Source: Metopolophium dirhodum
Taxonomy: Eukaryota; Arthropoda; Insecta; Hemiptera; Aphididae
Assembly: GCF_019925205.1 (NCBI RefSeq)
Contig: NC_083560.1
Location: 32,162,270 to 32,226,269, forward strand
Direction of reading: 5' to 3'
DNA length: 64,000 nt
A program made the translations under genes and the position numbers. Below, in pieces: positions 1-10,135 of this stretch. The first letter of the stretch is position 1, and the number at the start of each line of letters is the position of its first letter. The notes beneath the pieces were generated by a model, which did no database searches, was not told the origin of the DNA, and saw only the letters and a list, made by a program, of their open reading frames with translations.

Positions 1-809
1 TTTAGAATTTAATTTTTAAAAAAACACATAGTTTCTAAAAACAATTTATTGATATAACAAATCGATGATTATTATTGTTTTTTTAAAGTAAATAGTCAAA
101 CACATCACCATTATATTATATTGCTATTTTATCCATACAGTTTTAATAGTTATTTTTCAATAATACAATGATTATAATCGTTATTACTTATTACCCGAAG
201 AGCCCATTATTTTATAATATGTTTTTTTAATATTAACGTAAAGCAATAATACAGACGCACGTCACACTTGCCTTCGATTGTTCTACCTATTATGAAATAT
301 ACATTATTCAGTGTCGCGTATGCATTATGAAAAATGCTTACAAACTGTGTAATAATATGTGCCCCTTCCTATGGAGCTTTGCCTATATCGATTCAATAAG
401 CAGTTTCAATTCTGCTTACACTGTGTATTTACACTAATTACAGTAAGTGGGCGCAAGTTTCTAAAATCCTCAAATATTTTTACCCCCGGGGGTAAGATTT
501 TTTTTTTTTTTTTGTTATTAAAGTATTTTTATTCAATCTGTTTCAATACATGAACAATAAGAACAATTGATGAAAATAAAAAATAAAATAAAATAAAAAT
601 AAATGACAGATTATCCCGTATGTAGAGGCCTCCCAGCGGAGGTACTACGACATGAGTATGACTAAATTAGGCTAGTAGGTCACGACACCACTGTCTTTTG
701 AGTCTTTTAACTGGGTTACCTGGGATAGAAGTAGATGATAGGTCGGAGATTAACGGATTCTTATGGTGAGCTAGGCGGCTATTGAAACGTTTGTAAGATA
801 AATCTAGAT
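1..809. other. AT-rich flank, no gene seen
   Basis: Very AT-rich sequence with no convincing coding region. The only structured spot is a C5G5 palindrome at 483-492 set between TTTTTA and TAAGATTTT, which resembles an isolated arm pair of the satellite that starts at 810. Confidence 0.6.
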
Positions 810-1605
810 AATTTATACCCCCGGTAAAATTTTAAAGGGGGGTAAAATTGTTCATGAAGAGGAAAAAATATTCTAGGATATTATTACTCCCCCACCCCCG
901 GTAATATTGTTTATCAGGGGGTTAAAAATATACTAGGTTATTTTTACAACCCCCCGGTAAAATTGTTCATCAGGGGGGTAAAAATATACTAGCACATGCT
1001 TAACGATAAGTTTAAAATATTATAGGATATATTTATTTCTTATGTGAATTTTATACAAGATTATTTTTACCCCCCTGGTAAAAATGTGTTCTTAAAGGGG
1101 GGTAAAAATATCCTAGCATATAATAAACGAACTGCTTAAAATATACTAGGATATATTTACCTGATTACCTCCCATTGAATTTTTTTAGTAGATTATTTTT
1201 ACCCCCCGGTAAGAATGTGTTTTTAAGGGGGGTAAAAATATCCTAGCATATAATTAACGATATGTTTAAAATATACTAGGATATATTTATCTTTTATGTG
1301 AATTTTTATAGAAAGTTATTTTTACCTCCCCTGTAATAATGTGTTTGTAAGGGGGAAAAATATATACTAGCATATAATTAACGATCTGTTTAAAATAAAC
1401 TAGGATATATTTACCTCCCATTGAATTTTTACAGTAGATTATTTTTACCTCCCCGGTAAGAATGTGTTTTTAAGGGGGCTAAAAATATCCTAGCATATAA
1501 CTAACGATATGTTTAAAATATACAAGGATATATTTACCTCCCATTGAATTTTTATAGTAGATTATGTGTTTTTAAGGGGGGTAAATATATCCTAGCATAT
1601 TCAAA
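810..1605. repeat. Satellite of ~120-130-bp units, each with a strong hairpin
   Basis: About five and a half tandem units are readable (for example 937-1061, 1062-1192, 1193-1316, 1317-1437, 1438-1560, then a truncated one to ~1605). Each unit holds TATTTTTACCCCCC, a ~20-base spacer and GGGGGGTAAAAATAT, so each could fold into a 12-14 bp stem. This is followed by CTAGCATATAATTAACGAT and AAAATATACTAGGATATAT. The first units (810-936) are shorter and more diverged, and the last lost the left arm of its stem. No coding potential was seen. Confidence 0.9.
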
Positions 1606-3399
1606 TTTATACTTATATTTAGAATAACGTTGGTGGCGATGGCGTCTGGAAAATGATACCGATAAAAAGTTTTATAAGATACGTTGAATTATATTTTAAA
1701 ACATGATAAATATTTTTGATAATTATTTGTATAAATAAAATATTAAATTGTATTTAGAATTAGATAGGTAAATTCAGGGGCGATCATAAAATTTATTTTT
1801 AGGGGGGATTGGAGTGAATTTTGCCTCCTTCCAAAAATAACATTTTACGACTGGTATTTTACTTTTTTTTAGTCGTCAGCTGTCGCAACTTAATGTAATC
1901 ATAAGGACTCGGTTAGGTTAGATTAGGTTTAAATTACCTAAAAATATCAAAAAATTAACTTTAAAAAAATGCATTTATGGCCTAAAAACTCTAAAAAATT
2001 ACTTAAAAATATCAAAAAAATGCATTTAACATGTAAAATTAAGTAGGTATGTATATGAATAACAAAAATTAGTAGAAAAAAAACTGGTTTATTAGTTGGT
2101 GTCACAGATCATTTTCAGCCTTGTATAATTTAAAACCTGCAGATTACCTGATATTATATAGTTCAAAATGAAAATGAAAATTATTTTTATAATACATTAG
2201 CATTAATATACGTAGTACTATGTTTATAGATTATATTTCAAAATGAAATATAAGTAATATAGTGAACTGTTTTAGACATATTACGAGATATAAGTATAAA
2301 ATGTCTTAAAAAATTAAAAGATGCATTAAAAACGTCAATATTGTTCCAAATAAATCATGTGGTTATAACGTGAAGTACCTACTTGAATCACATATTTTGT
2401 AGCATCGTGTAAGATATTCCAAATAAAGATGTAATTGCATTGAAATCCGAGCCCTAGTACTAAAAATAACTGTATATCGATAGACTGAAAATAATAGTTA
2501 CATAAGAATAAAAAAAAAGTTCGTTAAATTAATAATAAGTTGACATTAAAAGATAAAGCCATTTGTTGACTGAATGAATGAGTGTTTGTCATTTGCATAT
2601 TTAATGTACACATGTACATTAAGTTAATGAATTTTACTTAATTATATCAACAACTTATTTTATAATTCGTACAATTTATAATTATTAGTATAACGTATGA
2701 GGTTAAAGATGCAATAATGTAAATCTTTTATCACAATAAATACATGTTATTTATTCAATGTTCACCCATTGTTAATTCTAAGACGTGGATTATTTGAATA
2801 ATTAATATTTATTATGTGTTCAATGTATAGCAATAATTAATTCAATGATATATCATATAATATATACAATTATATCAATGAACTTATTTTATTTACTTAA
2901 TGTTTACGGATTATCAATTCAAAGTATGGATTATATAAATCAATGAACCATTCTTATTTATTTGAATTAATTCATTTTGTTGTAGAAATGTATTAGAATT
3001 ATTAGTTCAATTTATGTATTTTACTATATATAATAGAAACTAATAAAATATATTGTTACAGGCCATTAGGCCAAATACAACATTAATATAGGTAATTCTA
3101 AAACTAGCCAACATTAAGTACCCAGAATTTAATGTAATATTACTATAATGAAATTATATCCAAAGATATATTCCATTTTAAAGAAACTATGTATTGACAT
3201 TTTTGAAAAATTTTGAAGTATAAAATTTCAACCAATCTTAAAAATAATTTAAAAATAGTCAAATGTTACTTCTATTATTTGTAAAAGTATTCAAAAAAAC
3301 ACAAACCAAATTAACTTGAGCAATATTGTTAGTAGATAAAATGACCTTATGGTAATTTTTACAATTTGAATTTATTTTGTTGACTGATAGAATAAAACT
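1606..3399. other. AT-rich stretch with minor repeats
   Basis: No gene seen. At 1776 the sequence CAGGGGCGATCATAAAATTT looks like a transposon terminus (a C-run/G-run follows), but no matching opposite end was found. At 2601-2622 there is a 10-bp-stem hairpin, TTAATGTACA-CA-TGTACATTAA. Between about 2740 and 3010 a loose ~70-bp motif (TTCAATGTTnACnnATTnTnAATTC) recurs about three times. Confidence 0.5.
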
Positions 3400-3706
3400 A
3401 TAAATAAATAATACACATCTAAAAAACAAATGTATAAAATATATTAAAAGTTAAGTGTTATAGACATTTTAATTAATTATTATAACTATACGTTTAATTA
3501 AAAAATAAAAAATATTATAATATTATATAATATAATAATAATAATAATGACTTTATAAAAATATGCATAACATACTTGCTATAACATTAATAATATTATT
3601 TTATAGATATTGCAACATAATAATATGTACTTTAGCAAAACTTTTTGTTAAATTAAAACTGTAGTCTTATATACATTTTAATTAATTATTATTAGTTACT
3701 ATATAC
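3400..3706. repeat. Left part of a ~230-bp tandem repeat, split by the LTR element
   Basis: The block ending ACATTTTAATTAATTATTAT, then TAGTTACTATATAC, is also present at 11465-11510 (TAGGTACTATACATTAAATT), and the block CTTTTTGTTAAATTAAAACTGTA occurs at 3640, 11370 and 11632. The units therefore form a tandem array of about three copies running from here to 11660, interrupted by the retrotransposon. The copy at 11460-11660 shows the uninterrupted target. Confidence 0.75.
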
Positions 3707-4139
3707 TGATGCGGTCCTGTGAGGAGTCGCGAGGATGAGGTGGTTCGGGGTCTACTGACCACGTGAACAAAAAAAAACAAAAAAATAAATAACGAAACAA
3801 CGAGTGTTGTTTATTTTGTAGCGTAAATACGAAAGAGAACTAAAAAAAAAACAATAGGCAACGGAGAACAAAACTCTACGCAAACTCAGTAAAAAAAAAG
3901 AACAACGGTGATGGGTGGTGCAACGATCTCAGGCAACAGGTTGAACGTGTCGTATCGGTCGTCGGAAAACTAGTGACATTACAATCCGGTTCACCCAACG
4001 GCCGGCCGACGGTTCACAGCGCGGGTGTCGCGCCCCGGCGTCGTCCGTCGTCGATTGGCGGTTTGTTTGAGAAGCGTTGCGCGGCTTTCCGCGTAAAAGG
4101 CTATTTGAATTCAAACAGCTATTACGCGGTACCGCGTCA
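3707..4139 (-). repeat. 3' LTR of the Gypsy element (433 bp)
   Basis: Matches 10800-11232 at all but seven positions with no indels. It starts TGATGCGGTCC and ends GGTACCGCGTCA, so the ends form an imperfect inverted repeat (TGATGCGGTCC against TGACGCGGTCC). An AATAAA signal on the minus strand lies in the AT-rich part. The outer half (read as +) is AT-rich, the inner half GC-rich. Confidence 0.93.
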
Positions 4140-4141
4140 TA

Positions 4142-4155
4142 CTCCCCCCCCCAAA
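4142..4155 (-). promoter_or_regulatory. Polypurine tract next to the 3' LTR
   Basis: Read on the minus strand this is TTTGGGGGGGGGAG, separated from the LTR's TG by only 2 bases. Nine consecutive G fit the position and composition of a plus-strand priming site for reverse transcription. Confidence 0.8.
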
Positions 4156-4194
4156 CCGCCAACGGCGGTGGTGTTCCGGCCGTTGCCGGTGTCG

Positions 4195-5157
4195 TCAAAG
4201 GGTGTGTGTGGAGGGTGGTTTTGGTAGACACCTGTCCGTGGGTACGCTTTTCCAGCTGTGTTCAGCGGGCGTGTCCCTGGTGGTGTCTAGGCATGTTGGG
4301 GGGACGTGGGGGGGACTGAAGTACATGAGGCTGACCTCCATGTCTTCAGTTCCAGCCATGCCTGCGTCCGTCTCACCTAACAGGTCCACCTCCTCTTCCG
4401 GGGATATTTCCATATCCGCGGTTTGAGGGGTCGTGGCTGTTAGTTTTTCCGTGGTTCTGGTTGCTCCGGAAGTGTTAGTCACTTCCTGTACCGTGATCAC
4501 GGTGAGGTCTGGTGTCGCAGGCTCTGGCTGTGGCGGGACGGGGGCTGGTGTTGACGCCGGTTTTTCCAGGCGGTGTTGCTGGGACGTCTGCTTCGCCTTG
4601 TATTCCCGCATCCGCTGCTTGTTCCGGCGCTGGCGCGCGTTAAGTGAAGCCGGTGGTGTTGTGTCGGTGGTGGTGTCCCTTATTGGCAGCGGGTTGACGG
4701 GCGTTCCTGGAGGCGGGATGGTCGACGTCCTTGGCGCTGGTACCGGTCTCTCCATCAGTGGGTGGGGTGGCAGTCTCGCCGGTGCCCGACTTGTTGTCGT
4801 TGGTGGCGCCGGTCGAGTTCGGGTCGCCGGTCGTGCTGCGGCTGCCGGTCGTGCCGTGGCCGTCGGTCGAGTCACCCGTCTGGGGCTGCGCGACCTATTG
4901 AGCCGCATTGCGGTTGCGGGTTCGCCGCTCGTCGCCCTTTGGAAGACGACGGTCCGGTCTTCCCACCCACGCGTGTAGGCGGCCCACAGTACCGGGTCCT
5001 GCTGCAACTGCGCCGTGGTCATCTGGCGGACCCGTGCCGCCGTGGTGGTGTTGGTGCCCTCCTCCAAGCTGGCTGACCTCAGCAGCTGCTGGCTGCGTTC
5101 CAGCAGTTCCGCCGCTTGTTGGAGGGTGCTGGATGTCGTCGGTGGTTGACGCTCCAT
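4195..5157 (-). CDS. Extra ORF of the Gypsy element, downstream of integrase
   Basis: A 320-residue ORF lies between integrase and the 3' LTR. The ATG at 5157 is preferred over the non-ATG codon 33 bases upstream. The N-terminal ~90 residues look helical (QAAELLERSQQLLRSA), with a tryptophan-bearing stretch (VLWAAYTRGWEDR). Then come an Arg/Thr/Pro/Ala-rich low-complexity region with an SRSPRR motif, a basic patch (NARQRRNKQRMREYKAK) and an acidic stretch (EISPEEEVDLLGE). No signal peptide or membrane segment is visible, so this is not an env. The frame is intact although gag and integrase are broken. A nucleic-acid-binding accessory protein is a guess from the basic patches. High GC relative to the host DNA matches the rest of the element. 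Confidence 0.6.
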   Translation of the reverse strand: MERQPPTTSSTLQQAAELLERSQQLLRSASLEEGTNTTTAARVRQMTTAQLQQDPVLWAAYTRGWEDRTVVFQRATSGEPATAMRLNRSRSPRRVTRPTATARPAAAARPATRTRPAPPTTTSRAPARLPPHPLMERPVPAPRTSTIPPPGTPVNPLPIRDTTTDTTPPASLNARQRRNKQRMREYKAKQTSQQHRLEKPASTPAPVPPQPEPATPDLTVITVQEVTNTSGATRTTEKLTATTPQTADMEISPEEEVDLLGETDAGMAGTEDMEVSLMYFSPPHVPPTCLDTTRDTPAEHSWKSVPTDRCLPKPPSTHTL

Positions 5158-5263
5158 TGGTGCTATTCCGACTGAAATTATGTACACCAAATGCTATTGT
5201 GGATTTATGGTTGTGATGGGGGTTGGGTGGGGGGTGTTTTGGGCGCTGCGGTGTTCGCGCGTT

Positions 5264-6245
5264 TTAGGCAGGACACGTGAATTTTGCGTGCTTTACCGGT
5301 CCCCACCATTTCAGTGCGAAGCCGGCGTTAAATTTTTTGTGCGCGTTTGACAGGTGGTGTGCCTTGTAGTACACCATGTCACCTGTTTTGTACTTTGTGT
5401 CCGTCGGCCCACCTGTTACCGGTGGTGCGGTCAGTACATTGTTTTCGCGACTCACCCTAGCCATGTTTATTTGTTCGATTGGGTTGTCCGCTGTCCGCGA
5501 CAGTATCCAGTCCCCCGGCCTTTTGCCCTCTCTCCCGAGGACGAGTACCGATGGTGGATATCCTGTCCGGTATTTACGCCTGTTCCTGATCGAAAAAAGA
5601 ATGGGGGCTAGCTTGGTGTCCCAGGTGTTGTGGTTGCCGTCGATGAGTAGCGCGCGTAGACCTTTTTTTAATTCCTGGTTACGGCGTTCGACTGGGTTGG
5701 CCCTCGGGTGATATACCGGAGTTGTCCTGCCCTCGGCCCCCCACTGTTCGATCGTTTTACGCATATCGTTTGCTACGAACTGTGAGCCGTTATCGCTTAA
5801 GCACACACGGGGGTATCCGAAACGTGAAAAGAATTCTCGTTCAAGCGTTTCGGTTATTGTTTTTGTAGTGGCTGTTCCGAGGGGGTATGCCTCGGTCCAT
5901 CTACTAAACAGATCCGTGGCGACCAGTATGTATTGTTTTCCCTTACTCGTACGCGGGTAGGGGCCCATGAGGTCTATGCTAACCACCTCCCAGGGGTGTC
6001 GAGGTATTCTGGTGGTCGCGCGGTCATCTGCGCGCGTGTTCAGTGGTTTGGTACACGCGTATATGTGACACGACTTGACGTACAGTCGGATGTCGTTTTT
6101 TTTGTCCTTTCCAAAAAAACCGTTGTTTTACCGCTCTGTACGTTTCTTTCCAGCCCGGGTGGTTTGCGAGTACGTGATCGTGGTATGTCCAGATCACGTT
6201 CTGCGTCTTGTCCTTTGGGATGACTACGGGTGTGTGTTCGCCCAA
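5264..6245 (-). pseudogene. Integrase of the Gypsy element, split by a frameshift
   Basis: Two ORFs in different frames together cover an integrase. The N-terminal part (6024-6245) has the HHCC-domain histidines (YHDHVLANHPGW) and an aromatic stretch (RFFWKGQKK). The frame is lost in an A8 run near 6107-6114, where the second half continues in another frame. The catalytic part (5264-5986) shows a DD35E core: D in SIDLMGP, D in CLSDNGSQF, 60 residues later, and E in NPVERRNQELK, 35 residues after that. The Cys pair of the zinc domain reads CHIYAC in the downstream frame, wider than the usual CX2C. The C-terminal GPY/F-like region is seen as KWWGPVK. It would insert the cDNA if the frame were whole. 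Confidence 0.88.
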
Positions 6246-6279
6246 ATTTATTCGCAGAAGACCGTCGGTAAAAAATTAT

Positions 6280-8709
6280 TTATTTTTTTTTATCCGTGGT
6301 ACTTCCGGTATTGTGCGCTGGGTCGTCCGTTGTCATGTTGCGCGCTGTGTCTCGTGTATTGGGGTCAATGGCCTGCCATGTCACGAGCATAGCGTGTGTG
6401 ATTGTGGGACCACTAGTGGTGTTAGCCGGGTCCGTCGTGGCGAACAGATTGTCGGCCGGTGAGCTAGTAGCAGTGGTGAGTGGCGAGGTGGGTACTCCTA
6501 CTAGTCGTTCCTCGAGGTGTTCCTCGTCTACCGGTGGCCCGGTGGTTGGGTTGCGGGATAGCATGTCCGGCGCCTCGTTCTGTACGCCGGGCACATGTGT
6601 GGTTTTGTAGTCCAGGTTAGCCAGCTGTAGTGTCCACCTGGTTAACTTGGAATTTGTGTTTTTGGCTCGGTGGAGCCATGTGAGTGCCGAGTTGTCGGTG
6701 AATAGGTCAAAGCGGCGGGCCTCTAGGTATGGTCTAAACTTGTCGGTTGCCCAGATTATCGCGAGGCACTCGCGTTCTACCGCGGCGTACCTTGTTTGCG
6801 TATCACTAAACTTTTTGCTTGCGTAGGCGATTATCCGCCTTTCGTCCGGGTTGTCACCCCGTTGGAAAAGGACGGCACCTGCTCCTATTTCGCTATCATC
6901 GGTTTGTAGGCAAAACAGTTTTCCGTAATCTGGCGTCGACAGTTTTGGCGAATCGTACAGGGCGCGTTTTATTTTGGTAAATGCGGCCTGTTCGGTTTCG
7001 GTCCACGACCATTTGGTCCCCTGTTTAAGTCTATTCGTTAGGGGTGCTATGGTGTCCGCGTAGTTGTCGACAAACTGGCTGTACCAGTTGCAAACGCCCA
7101 GGAACTTCCGTAGGTCCCTCAGTTTGGTTGGTGGGGGGTAGTTTATGATGCCCTCTAGTTTCTCCGGTTGTTTGTCTATTCCTTCGGAGGTGACTAGGTG
7201 TCCGAGAAATGAAATTTCGGTGGCTCCGAATTTGCACTTTTCGGGGTTGCATGTGAGCCCGTGTCTCTGTAGACGTTCTAGAACTTTGTCCAAGTGGCAC
7301 TGGTGTTCGTCCACAGTGTTCGAAAACACCACTATATCGTCTAGATATACGCGGACGAACTCGTCCAGGTACCCCCTCAGGACTTCGTCCATTAATCGCA
7401 CGAAGGTCATGGGGCTGTTTTTGAGGCCGAAGGGAAGGACTCGGAATTGGTATAGGCCCCGACGCGTCCGGAATGCCGTGTATTTTCGCGCGTTTTGATT
7501 AAGTGGGACCTGCCAGTAACCCGACTTAAGGTCCAGGACGCTGAATACTTTTGCGCCTCTCATCTGACGTATCAGCGTATTGAGGTCGGGCATTGGGTAA
7601 GCGTCAGACTCAGTGATATCATTGAGCCGCCTATAATCAATGCATAGTCGGGGTGAGCCGTCTTTCTTTTTTGCTAGAACGATGGGTGCGGCCCACGGGG
7701 ATGTGTTCTGTTCTACCAGTCCCTGCTCTTCCATGTCCCGTATCATGGTGTCGATTGTGGCCTGTTTTACCGGTGGGTAGGGATATGGTTTGAGTGCTAT
7801 GGGTGTTTGGTTTTTGAGGAGGATGTCGTGTTCAATTAACCTGGTGCGTCCTACCCTACCGTTGAATACGTCCGGATAGTTGCGTACTACTTCGGCGAGT
7901 TTCGCGCGTGTGTGGTGGTCACCGTTTATTGTTAATTTGTCGACATCTAGTGTTGGGGTTGGGGTGGGTGTCCGCCCTTTCCAGCACGCTGTTGTTCTCC
8001 TATCCGAACCTAAATGGATAGTGCTCGTTGTGTAGTCCCAGGTGACTTCGTTTTGTACGAGAAAGTCGTGACCTAGGAGCATGTCGCAGTACAAATTTTC
8101 CAGAATGGCTGCGTTGAAGGTGACCATGAGGTCTCCGATTCTGGCTACGAATGTGGAGGTACTACTTGTCATTGTGGTATGTCCTTCCGCCATTCGTACC
8201 TGAGTTGGTTGTCCGTGTGGGGGTGTGCCATATTTATGTGCTATGTTCGGGCTTACATACGATTTTTGTGCTTGTGAGTCGAGTAGAGCTGTTACGGGGC
8301 CTGACCTAAATTCGAGTTCGACCGCGGGGGTCGGAATTTTGTCGGGGCATACACGTTTAGCGTTATTCGACGGTGGTTGTGATGTATAGCTGGGTAACTG
8401 GTTCTTAACCGCGTTATCGGTACTATGGGGAGCGGTTTGCACCGCCATTACCAGAGCATCCGTTTCGGTTACCTCTGTGCTATGGGTGTGTACCGTATGA
8501 GTACGTGTTAATTCCGTAGTAGGGGTCGTTGTGTGTGGTGATGATGACCTGCTACTTAACGGAATTTTAATTTTTTTGATGGGTGATATATCTGATGACG
8601 CCGAGTTTATCGATGCGCGTTTGATAGTTATATCCCCGTCTGTATTGCCGAGCGTTGTGTGTGGTGGCGTGGTTGTGTGTGTGTGTGTTTGAGGCGGCGG
8701 CGTGGACAA
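6280..8709 (-). CDS. pol: Pol: aspartic protease, reverse transcriptase, RNase H
   Basis: An 809-residue ORF whose apparent first codon is not ATG, so it is presumably made as a Gag-Pol product. Residues 1-120 are a Thr/Ser/Pro-rich linker. The protease lies at ~125-235 with the active-site block ALLDSQAQKSYVS at 141-153. Here the usual D-S/T-G reads D-S-Q, followed by a conserved hydrophobic-G block (LLGHDFL). RT spans ~300-510 with D393 in VLDLKSGYWQ and the catalytic YLDD at 455-458. RNase H spans ~590-715 with TDDSEIGAGAVL, VEREC and FTDNSALTWL. The ORF ends TTDKKK at an A9 run, where the frame toward integrase is lost. RT and RNase H motifs are complete; Gln in the protease triplet is unusual but could be family-wide. 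Confidence 0.93.
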   Translation of the reverse strand: MSTPPPQTHTHTTTPPHTTLGNTDGDITIKRASINSASSDISPIKKIKIPLSSRSSSPHTTTPTTELTRTHTVHTHSTEVTETDALVMAVQTAPHSTDNAVKNQLPSYTSQPPSNNAKRVCPDKIPTPAVELEFRSGPVTALLDSQAQKSYVSPNIAHKYGTPPHGQPTQVRMAEGHTTMTSSTSTFVARIGDLMVTFNAAILENLYCDMLLGHDFLVQNEVTWDYTTSTIHLGSDRRTTACWKGRTPTPTPTLDVDKLTINGDHHTRAKLAEVVRNYPDVFNGRVGRTRLIEHDILLKNQTPIALKPYPYPPVKQATIDTMIRDMEEQGLVEQNTSPWAAPIVLAKKKDGSPRLCIDYRRLNDITESDAYPMPDLNTLIRQMRGAKVFSVLDLKSGYWQVPLNQNARKYTAFRTRRGLYQFRVLPFGLKNSPMTFVRLMDEVLRGYLDEFVRVYLDDIVVFSNTVDEHQCHLDKVLERLQRHGLTCNPEKCKFGATEISFLGHLVTSEGIDKQPEKLEGIINYPPPTKLRDLRKFLGVCNWYSQFVDNYADTIAPLTNRLKQGTKWSWTETEQAAFTKIKRALYDSPKLSTPDYGKLFCLQTDDSEIGAGAVLFQRGDNPDERRIIAYASKKFSDTQTRYAAVERECLAIIWATDKFRPYLEARRFDLFTDNSALTWLHRAKNTNSKLTRWTLQLANLDYKTTHVPGVQNEAPDMLSRNPTTGPPVDEEHLEERLVGVPTSPLTTATSSPADNLFATTDPANTTSGPTITHAMLVTWQAIDPNTRDTARNMTTDDPAHNTGSTTDKKK

Positions 8710-8721
8710 TTGTCCGTCGAC

Positions 8722-10135
8722 TCATTTCCCGTTTCCCGAACGCGGCGTGTTCCCGGGGCAGTCACTGTTCCAGTGAGGACCTCCACAGTACCTGCACGGG
8801 TTGGGCGGTTGCGGTTTACCTGCAGTACCGTCCCGTGTACGCGGTTGCGGCTTCGGTGGGGGCGGGCGGGTTTGGGAATATGTTTTGTACGCCGGTTAGG
8901 TTGTTAAGTGGGCGTTTCGTCTGGTGTGTATTCCAGGATTCCAGCGACCCGGCGGAGGTCTCCGAAAGTCGCTGGTCTCTGCAATCGGATATGTGTGCGG
9001 TATTCGTTGCGCGTTAGACCGACTATCGTACCGACTAGCTGTGTTTCAGATAGCCCGGTATTGACGCGGCGCGCGAGTTGGTTTTTTTGTGTCACGAACT
9101 CCGTAAGCGATTGCGTTTGTGTTTGTCGGACGGATACTATCTCGGCCCGCAGTCGTGATTGTATTTCCACGTTGTCGAATTTTTCTAAAAATTCGGCGCG
9201 GAACTCATCCCAGGTGAGGTCCAGTAGTCTGATGGTGTTCCACCATGTACTGGCTGCACCCTTCAGCTGCTGCGTGACAATATTAGTCCAGGCCGACCTA
9301 TCTATACGCGTTTGGTACAATATCGATTCCGCCTTGTGTATGAATCGTACCGGGTCCTCAGGCGTTGTTCCGAGGAACTCCGGCAGCGAATGTTTCGCTG
9401 CACATACGTCGTCGAATGGTATCAGCGTCGATTGTTGTGACGCATAGGTGTGTGTGGAGGAGGGGGCATGGTATAAATTAGGCGTGTCATCGAACCGTAC
9501 CGAACGGTCGGCGTGCTGGTTACCCGCGGACGGCGGTTCGCGCGCCGCGGAGTACCTCGTACTGTATTCCGTGTGATCCGATGATACTGTGTGATGGGGT
9601 GGGTCGGTGCTGTCCCTTCCGGTTGGTGTTCCGGTGCTTGGCGTGCCATACCCATTTCCAGGCGTCGCATTGTCTCTGCAATGCGACGTTGGTCGTCGCC
9701 AAAGCGGGCCATGCAGTCCTCGAGCATGGTCAGTCGCGATTCCAGACTGTGCCCATGCGCCGAGTTTTCCGCCGCTTGCCGTACCTCCTTAATTATGGAA
9801 CGACTCGCTTGAATCATATCCATAGCCTGTTGGTGTGTGGGTGTTGGTGGGTTATTGGTGGTGATGTTCGGTGGCTGGGCGGGTGATGATTCTCCCGGTT
9901 GGTTTTCCCTTTGTCCGGCGTCAAGCATCTGACCTGTTGGCAGGTTGTTTCCGGTATGTCCGGCGGGTTCCATAGGCGGAAACCGGACTTCGTTGGCCTG
10001 TAGGTTCAGGTCCGTGAAGTGTTGTATCAACCGGATTTCGAGATCATCTTTCACGCCCGTATCCGACAACTCGCGCTGCCTGCATTCGTAGCGCAACTCC
10101 GCGGCGGTCGACTCATTAATATATTTTCCCGACAT
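8722..10135 (-). pseudogene. gag: Gag of the Gypsy element with N-terminal SAP domain, frameshifted
   Basis: Starts at a true ATG (10135). Residues ~8-42 fit a SAP DNA-binding motif (AAELRYECRQRELSDTG, then KDDLEIRLIQHF). A Gln/Pro-rich spacer follows with a helical stretch. The capsid-like retrotransposon gag region continues in a second frame (8904-9320 and upstream to ~9560), with AWTNIVTQQLKGAASTWWN and EFRAEFLEKF. A third frame carries the zinc knuckle CRYCGGPHWNSDC (CX2CX3HX4C, near 8760-8796) and stops at TGA 8722-8724. Frame changes lie near 9560-9680, near 8908 and between ~8800 and 8900. The terminal TGA is in the same frame as pol. Confidence 0.85.

Noticed and set aside
810..1605. 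CRISPR-like array
   Set aside because: Units are adjacent and diverge; no unique spacers, and the genome is eukaryotic.
4202..5216. Plus-strand open frames opposite the retrotransposon's extra ORF
   Set aside because: GC-rich shadow frames of the minus-strand ORF; no motifs and mutually overlapping.
6075..9900. Plus-strand frames within gag-pol (e.g. 6296-6610, 8655-9017, 8908-9447)
   Set aside because: Antisense shadows of pol and gag, which have clear motifs on the minus strand.
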